Source: Methanomassiliicoccales archaeon (GTDB taxonomy: Archaea > Thermoplasmatota > Thermoplasmata > Methanomassiliicoccales > UBA472). From it: 64,000 nucleotides of DNA. Below are positions 59,180-64,000 of this stretch, in pieces. A model generated the notes under the pieces. That model was given only the letters and a program-made list of their open reading frames with translations. It did not search any database and was not told the DNA's origin. Each line of letters opens with the position of its first letter. Positions within the stretch are counted from its first letter, which is position 1. Where the stretch lies: the NCBI GenBank assembly GCA_013415865.1, contig CP058896.1, positions 1,469,957 through 1,533,956 on the forward strand, written 5' to 3'. Position numbers and translations under genes: made by a program.

Positions 59180-59704
59180 CTACCTCATTGCCTCTATGAT
59201 GCGGTCGACCACCTGCTCGGGCGTCAATTCTCCGGTGTCGACTATGAGGTCATAAATGCTCTTGTCCCTAATATCGATGCCGTAGTACTGACGGTAGCGG
59301 ACCGCCTCGCACTCCTCCCTTTCCAAAAGGTCGGCCTTGGCCTTTTCAAGATCGCCACCATCCCTTTCCATCACGCGCATGACCCTTGTCAAAAGAGGTG
59401 CATCAAGATATACCTTCAATGCAGGGATCCCGTTCCTGCTCAACATGTGCGCGACCAACCGCCCCTCCAGGATCACATCCTCGTTGGCCTTTGCGGTCTC
59501 CACCATCTGCTCATCGAGCATCCTGTCGAACCTTGGGTCGGACTCAGCAAGACGGCCGAACTCAGCAAGGGAGAGCCCTTGCTCCTCGGCCATCTGCCTG
59601 AATATCCTGCCTGAGATGACACATCTGATGCCCAACCTGTTGGACAGGAGGGTGCAGACCGTTGTCTTCCCAGAGCCGATGGGCCCGCTGATCGTGATCC
59701 TCAT
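59180..59704 (-). CDS. cmk: Cytidylate kinase, archaeal type
   Basis: A 174-residue NMP kinase phosphorylating CMP and dCMP. Walker A is ISGPIGSGKTTV, followed by SGRIFRQMAEEQG and a RVMERDGGDLEKAKADLLERE lid. The start at 59704 overlaps the stop of the DUF106 gene (ATGA); longer frames upstream lie inside that gene. Archaeal ribosomal operons often carry cmk here. Confidence 0.93.
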   Translation of the reverse strand: MRITISGPIGSGKTTVCTLLSNRLGIRCVISGRIFRQMAEEQGLSLAEFGRLAESDPRFDRMLDEQMVETAKANEDVILEGRLVAHMLSRNGIPALKVYLDAPLLTRVMRVMERDGGDLEKAKADLLEREECEAVRYRQYYGIDIRDKSIYDLIVDTGELTPEQVVDRIIEAMR

Positions 59705-60375
59705 TTTCCCTGCGCCGCCAGCTCCTTCAAGCGCTTCTTGAACGAGTAATATCTCATCGATCTTGCCAGGACCTGTCCGAAAGGTATCGTCACGCAGGAG
59801 TAGACCAGTATCCATGCCGGTAGGACATAGGTCTGATGGAAGTCCGCGCTGTCGGACCATGGGACCGCGAACTTGGAGGACTCCAGGTCCCCCACGAACA
59901 CGGCAAGCCAAGCGAAGATCGGTATGATGATCAACATGCTGATGGGCATCAGCTTGAACTGGCTCTTCGTCTGCTCCAAGGACTTCTCCATGATCTTGGG
60001 CTGAAGCTCCAGCAGCTTCTTTATCTTGTACATGTTGTTCTCTTTCCGGGCCTGGCGCAGCTCCTTGTTATAAGCCCCCACGATCTTTTGGCTCTCAGCC
60101 TGCTTCACATAGTCCGTGAACAGAGGCCGCAATGCCGTGGTAAGGGAGGTCATGATAAGGCCTGCAAGGACCAGGGTCAGGATAGGATAATCATATCCGA
60201 ACCCGATGATCGGCTGGAACACGAACCCTACCGCCCCTCCAAGCGCGGACCTCAGATCATTATCAAGAAGCACGATCAATGCCAGCCCCAACATGAAGAT
60301 GGTCATGAAGGTGGAGCTGTTGGGCTTGGGCGGGTTGACCGGTGGGACCTGTGACGCGGGCACCTTATCTGCCAT
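59701..60375 (-). CDS. DUF106 membrane insertase (EMC3/TMCO1/YidC superfamily)
   Basis: A 224-residue membrane protein with three main hydrophobic segments, TTALRPLFTDYVKQ after the first pair, and a cytoplasmic coiled coil (KKLLELQPKIMEKSLEQTKSQFK) as in the Oxa1/EMC3 group. It helps insert membrane proteins. It sits between secY (four-base gap) and cmk. Confidence 0.9.
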   Translation of the reverse strand: MADKVPASQVPPVNPPKPNSSTFMTIFMLGLALIVLLDNDLRSALGGAVGFVFQPIIGFGYDYPILTLVLAGLIMTSLTTALRPLFTDYVKQAESQKIVGAYNKELRQARKENNMYKIKKLLELQPKIMEKSLEQTKSQFKLMPISMLIIIPIFAWLAVFVGDLESSKFAVPWSDSADFHQTYVLPAWILVYSCVTIPFGQVLARSMRYYSFKKRLKELAAQGK

Positions 60376-60378
60376 CTA

Positions 60379-61965
60379 TCACTCGCCTCCGAAGAAACCG
60401 CGCAGAACAGGATGCATCTCCATCATCTGTTCTCGTCCAATGGCCTCGTAAAGTTGTATCATGATGCCTACCGCTAGAAGCACACCAGTGCCTGAAGCGT
60501 TCCCTACGGTCCCTATGAGGTCCGCGCCCGCTGAAAGGGCGCCGACGGTGAACCCGCTTATCACGGTTACGATCGGGATATATCTCTCGAGCACCCTCTT
60601 GAGCACCCTCGGGTCCCGTCTGAAGCCAGGTATCTGCAGTCCGGACGACTCGATCTGTCTTGCGACCTGTTCAGGGCCCATGTTGGTGGTCATGATCCAG
60701 AACTTTGCGAAGAGTATGGAACCTATCACCATCACGCTGAAGAACACTATTACCCTCACGATGATCTGGATGGAACCATGGTCCGCAGCGAGATACCCAT
60801 AGGAATCTGGATTTATGATCGGCAATAACCAGCTGTACAATCCCTGGGGGGAGGAGACATACCATGCCAGTCCCGCCTCCGGGGTGTTTGTGCCAGGCGG
60901 GTAATATCCTAGCATCCAATTGCCCCCTATCAGAGGTATGTTCTTCAGGGAGTCGTTCGTATAGAGCAAAAGTGTTATCATCTGGACATTGGCCAGTAGG
61001 GCCGCCATCAAGATGACCGGGATGTTGGATGCGTAGATGAGCTTGATCGGGTATCTGCCCCTGGCACCTCTGGCGGTCCCATGGGCCAGCGGCAGCTCGA
61101 TCCTGACGGACTCGATCCAAGCAACGAACATGAATATGGCTATCGTCCCCACCAAGGCCACGATCGGGTTCGGAGGCTGGAACAAGATCTGCTCATAGCC
61201 CCCGTTGACCAGGCCTGCCGAGGACGTGTTCTGGATGATGTAAAGGGTTTTAGGTATCGCTCCGGCGGGAAGGTTGGAAGTGCTCACATCTTTGGTGGGG
61301 TCGGTCGGTTCCCAATTGATGGTACCTGTGACCAATGCCTGTGCGACCCCCGCTGCAATGAAGAGCGATATCCCGCTCCCGATGCCCCATTTGGACACGA
61401 CCTCGTCCATCAGGAACACTATGTAGGAGCCAGCGAAGAGCTGTGCGATGATTATGATCCTCGCCAGGGCAAGGCCGTCGAACCACCCGTCACTTCCGAC
61501 GAGGCCGTTCATCCCATTGACGAAAGTATCGGAAGGCACAAGGTAACCGAACACCTGTGGTACAGCTTCGACCAATATCATCACGATGACAAGGAACTTC
61601 TGTGTGGACTGGTATACCGCCTTGTCCTCCTTGTTCGTCAGGTCCAGCTTGATTATCTGGGCCCCCACGAACAGCTGCATGATGATGGACGCGGTGACGA
61701 TCGGGCCGATGCCAAGCTGCATCAGCGAACCTGACGCCCCTGCCAATATCGCACGGTATTGTGCGAACAGGTCGATCGTCTCTCCTTGGTCGAGCCCGTA
61801 AAGATACACATTGGTCATCACGAAGTACAGGACGAGTATGGCGATGACCCACAGCATCTTGGTCCTGAAGTGGACGTGGCCCTCCGGCTTTTTGACGGCC
61901 GGGAGCCTGTCGGTGAACGGTTTAAGCTTATAGAGCCTGCTCTTCCTCTCTTCCGCCATCTCCAT
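60379..61965 (-). CDS. secY: Preprotein translocase subunit SecY
   Basis: The Sec channel, 528 residues, longer than the common 450-480 because of extended outer loops (for example after VTGTINWEPTD and around GGNWMLGYYPPG). Ten membrane helices, the plug region GASGSLMQLGIGPIVTASII and the cytoplasmic loop ARGARGRYPIKL are visible. It follows rpl15 by six bases. ATGs at 61965 and 61959 both work as starts. Confidence 0.96.
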   Translation of the reverse strand: MEMAEERKSRLYKLKPFTDRLPAVKKPEGHVHFRTKMLWVIAILVLYFVMTNVYLYGLDQGETIDLFAQYRAILAGASGSLMQLGIGPIVTASIIMQLFVGAQIIKLDLTNKEDKAVYQSTQKFLVIVMILVEAVPQVFGYLVPSDTFVNGMNGLVGSDGWFDGLALARIIIIAQLFAGSYIVFLMDEVVSKWGIGSGISLFIAAGVAQALVTGTINWEPTDPTKDVSTSNLPAGAIPKTLYIIQNTSSAGLVNGGYEQILFQPPNPIVALVGTIAIFMFVAWIESVRIELPLAHGTARGARGRYPIKLIYASNIPVILMAALLANVQMITLLLYTNDSLKNIPLIGGNWMLGYYPPGTNTPEAGLAWYVSSPQGLYSWLLPIINPDSYGYLAADHGSIQIIVRVIVFFSVMVIGSILFAKFWIMTTNMGPEQVARQIESSGLQIPGFRRDPRVLKRVLERYIPIVTVISGFTVGALSAGADLIGTVGNASGTGVLLAVGIMIQLYEAIGREQMMEMHPVLRGFFGGE

Positions 61966-61971
61966 CCCTTA

Positions 61972-62400
61972 TTACTGTGGCTGGAGGATATGCCCGCCTG
62001 ATTCTTCAACCTTCTGTTTGGCCGTCTCTGTGAACTCTGCGACCGTCACGTCGACCGCGACAGTGATCTGCCCCGAGCCGAGGAGCTTGTCGACGCCCAT
62101 CTTGACCAGGTCGACCTTTATGGTCCCCCCCTCTTTGACGGCGAAACCATCCCTCATCATCGACTCAAGGTTCTCCTGCAGGTCGCTGACGTTCATCGTT
62201 ATCTTCGCGGAGACGACCTTCTGCGGGCGCTTGAACCCATGGCGGCCAAAGTGGTCTGGCATGTACTTCAGCATGTGCATGGACTTGTGCTTGTGCAGAC
62301 CGGCGTTGCCGGTACCCCCATGCTTGCCTGCGCCACGCCCGCTCTTCTTGCCGCGCCCGTGGGTCCTGGTGCCCCTGAACTTGTTGGTCCTGCTAACCAT
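61972..62400 (-). CDS. rpl15: Large ribosomal subunit protein uL15
   Basis: A 142-residue uL15 with the basic glycine-rich N terminus (THGRGKKSGRGAGKHGGTGN) and the conserved HFGRHGFKRP. The ATG at 62400 is preferred; AGGTGA lies just before, and the GTG at 62409 belongs to that site. Part of the spc-type operon. Confidence 0.96.
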   Translation of the reverse strand: MVSRTNKFRGTRTHGRGKKSGRGAGKHGGTGNAGLHKHKSMHMLKYMPDHFGRHGFKRPQKVVSAKITMNVSDLQENLESMMRDGFAVKEGGTIKVDLVKMGVDKLLGSGQITVAVDVTVAEFTETAKQKVEESGGHILQPQ

Positions 62401-62422
62401 TATCTTCACCTGTCGTTCAGTC

Positions 62423-62887
62423 TCACATCATCCTCTGGATGAGGTCGTTTATCTTCTCGCCTCGGTATCCAAGGGCCCCGCCGTTCTGGAAGGACCTCTT
62501 GTTCCCCTCATATCCTTTGCGGGGCGGAGTGAGCCTGAAGATAGGCTTCACGTCCTTCAGCTCCGAATACCTCACCTCTCCTCTGTTCACCGCTTTGGCG
62601 AAAGAGATGATCGAGGTGTACTTGCTCCCTGCCTTCACGACCTCATCATCGATCGGCCTGTCGCCGATGAGCCTGCCCCTGAACTTGATCATCTTGGCGA
62701 GGGTCTCGTCCGAGATCTCCCCCCAGGTGACATAGTCCTTGGTCTTCTGGAGCATTCCCTTTATCGAGTCGGTCTCAGGGAGGACGACACAATGGTTGAT
62801 GCGGTTTAGCTTCAGCAGCTGCATCGTGTCCTCGATATCCTGGTTGACACCGGAGTGCCCCCTTACCCTAATTATCGCGTATGCCAT
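62423..62887 (-). CDS. rpl30: Large ribosomal subunit protein uL30
   Basis: A 154-residue archaeal-length uL30 starting MAYAIIRVRGHSGVNQDIEDT, with LLKLNRINHCVVLP and the C-terminal LTPPRKGYEGNKR. Four bases separate its start from the rps5 stop. Confidence 0.96.
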   Translation of the reverse strand: MAYAIIRVRGHSGVNQDIEDTMQLLKLNRINHCVVLPETDSIKGMLQKTKDYVTWGEISDETLAKMIKFRGRLIGDRPIDDEVVKAGSKYTSIISFAKAVNRGEVRYSELKDVKPIFRLTPPRKGYEGNKRSFQNGGALGYRGEKINDLIQRMM

Positions 62888-62891
62888 GGGA

Positions 62892-63575
62892 TCACTCCTC
62901 CTTCTTAACGTCCGCAGGTACCTGTTCCGCGATGTGGACCATCACCGGTCCTGACACGATCTTGAGCCTGCGCTCCTGCTCTTCGGTGACCCGGAACTCT
63001 GACGTCGCCTTCAGGGCATTGAACGTGGCGTAGGCGTAGTTGACCGTGGTCTTCGTGTGGCCTCCGACGTATCCCCAGCTGTCCTTTATGCCTGCAAGGG
63101 TCAGGATGCTCTTTGCGACATCCCCTACCGCAAGGGACACACCGCGCGGGGCCGGTTTCAATGTGACCTCGACGCTGCCTGCCTTGCCAGTGACCTCGAA
63201 GGGCACTGAGTGCGGTGTGCCGCACCCACATTCCCAGGAGCCGCAGCCACGCTTGATCTCGATCATATGCAGCTTCGCATTATCGATCGCCTTCCTTATG
63301 GAGGGACCGACCTCCTTGCCTTTCGCCCTTCCGATCCCTACGAACCCGTCGCCGTTGCCGACGACCACGGTGATACGGAACTTGACCCTCCTTCCAGAAT
63401 CGGTCATGCGCTGGACGATGTTGACGTCTATGACCTCGTCCTTGAGGTCCGGCAGGAGGATGTCCACGATCTCAGGCTCCCTGAGGGGGAGCTTTGTTGC
63501 CAGGGCCTGGCTCATCGAGGTGACCTCTCCATTGAGGACCATCCTGCCCAATCTCGTCTTCGGGACCCAATCCAT
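62892..63575 (-). CDS. rps5: Small ribosomal subunit protein uS5
   Basis: A 227-residue uS5 with the [13 protein letters not shown]-like archaeal N-terminal extension, the S5 double-stranded-RNA-binding motif ([13 protein letters not shown]-like [14 protein letters not shown]) and [14 protein letters not shown]. It contains a CGSWECGCG cysteine cluster. The start at 63575 has GGAGG nine bases upstream and lies one base after the rpl18 stop; the longer frame is inside rpl18. Confidence 0.96.
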   Translation of the reverse strand: MDWVPKTRLGRMVLNGEVTSMSQALATKLPLREPEIVDILLPDLKDEVIDVNIVQRMTDSGRRVKFRITVVVGNGDGFVGIGRAKGKEVGPSIRKAIDNAKLHMIEIKRGCGSWECGCGTPHSVPFEVTGKAGSVEVTLKPAPRGVSLAVGDVAKSILTLAGIKDSWGYVGGHTKTTVNYAYATFNALKATSEFRVTEEQERRLKIVSGPVMVHIAEQVPADVKKEE

Positions 63576-63576
63576 C

Positions 63577-64000
63577 TTAGTCAGCCTCCATGCGGTTCTT
63601 AACGTCATTAACGAGTTTCTCCACATCGTCTCCGATGTGTTTTCCCATGAGCCTGTCCTTTGAGGGGATCACTTCTTCCCCATGCGGTATCTCGACGCCC
63701 GCATCGAGCAACCCCTTCAGGGCCGCGAAGACGCCCGACCCGTTCGCGGGCACCTTGAGCCCTATATCAAGGACGGCCTCGTCTATGCCCTTCTCCTTGG
63801 CCCTCTTCCCGGCCAGGTATCCGGTGAGGTATGCTGCTGGCAGGTTCCCACAGGCCTTGTCCCATCCCTTCTCGACGAGCTCGCGAGAGTGGGCGGTGGC
63901 CAGGACCCTGTCCCCCTTCGGGTCATAATCGACTATCTGAACGCTGACGTTCCTCAGGCTGATGCGCACCACCGCCCTTGGCACACGTGCACGGAGCAGC
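63577..64000 (-). CDS. rpl18: Large ribosomal subunit protein uL18, partial
   Basis: The C-terminal 141 or so residues of uL18, which binds 5S rRNA. The frame is open to the window edge and gene start lies beyond 64000, so the GTG at 63984 is internal. Conserved are [31 protein letters not shown] and [17 protein letters not shown]. First seen gene of the spc-type cluster here. Confidence 0.95.
   Translation of the reverse strand, partial: LLRARVPRAVVRISLRNVSVQIVDYDPKGDRVLATAHSRELVEKGWDKACGNLPAAYLTGYLAGKRAKEKGIDEAVLDIGLKVPANGSGVFAALKGLLDAGVEIPHGEEVIPSKDRLMGKHIGDDVEKLVNDVKNRMEAD

Noticed and set aside
53910-59182. Several TAG stops (polymerase, RecA-like, truB, cmk, DUF457) considered as pyrrolysine readthrough sites
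   Set aside because: Each family ends normally at the TAG and the next gene or stop follows closely; no pyl genes are in the window.

Overview
The window is an uninterrupted stretch of archaeal chromosome. The ribosomal spc-operon tail (uL18, uS5, uL30, uL15, SecY, DUF106/EMC3-like protein, cytidylate kinase, Cbf5-type TruB) is in the archaeal order. Other archaeal marks are homodimeric NAC, MptA, an archaeal GatCAB, DRG-type GTPase, a CBS-ParB protein, KaiC-like ATPases, an initiator tRNA-Met with an A-U first pair, and TATA boxes about 25-30 bp upstream of many starts. Redox and cofactor genes (PorGDAB, HypC, MptA, PEP synthase) suggest an anaerobic euryarchaeote. I lean towards the Thermoplasmatota/Methanomassiliicoccales side, but no single marker here fixes the lineage. 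About 70 protein genes and two tRNA genes are supported. I see no CRISPR array, insertion sequence, prophage or rRNA.

Layout. 1-5.2 kb: DRG GTPase end, a C-S lyase, a membrane winged-helix protein, a Cys-rich exported protein, hisS and a formyltransferase-family gene. 5.4-9.3 kb: a PanD-RNase HI fusion and an iron/cobamide-type ABC importer. 9.4-13.9 kb: HD phosphohydrolase, DUF6951, HDAC-like deacetylase, a tandem pair of CARF-wHTH proteins without any CRISPR-Cas, tRNA-Asp and CBS-ParB. 14-19.7 kb: ppsA and porGDAB, the pyruvate/PEP node. 19.7-24.6 kb: radical SAM protein, hypC, nac, glnA with upstream direct repeats, alanyl-tRNA editing protein and an Lrp regulator. 24.8-29.6 kb: a bacterial-type aspS facing gatCAB, consistent with indirect amidated-tRNA synthesis. 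29.7-34.3 kb: TPR protein, a 59-residue zinc protein, phosphoglycolate phosphatase, mptA, DUF362 ferredoxin, rnhB and an SCP2-like protein. 34.8-38.9 kb: initiator tRNA-Met and glpABC. 38.9-46.8 kb: two KaiC-like ATPases with decayed P-loops, glmU-like and glmS, then a two-nuclease operon (membrane Cas4-like plus CDIN1/TPD-type). 46.8-53.9 kb: DUF504, a purine salvage cluster (ade and two phosphoribosyltransferases), an ABC-2 exporter, a TctA-like permease and DUF457. 53.9-58.2 kb: an operon of a family-B DNA polymerase with altered catalytic and exonuclease motifs, a small protein and a RecA-fold protein lacking Walker A, divergent from a beta-lactamase-fold nuclease. 58.2-64 kb: the ribosomal/Sec operon.

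The strongest candidates for undescribed biology are four. The PanD-RNase HI fusion keeps both catalytic sets. The PolB2-like/RecA-like operon resembles the bacterial ImuA-ImuB-DnaE2 mutasome in layout and has overlapping palindromes in its divergent promoter. The CDIN1-like nuclease is paired with a membrane-inserted Cas4-like nuclease. The CARF-wHTH pair is orphan. All functional statements are from reading sequence motifs; no search was run.
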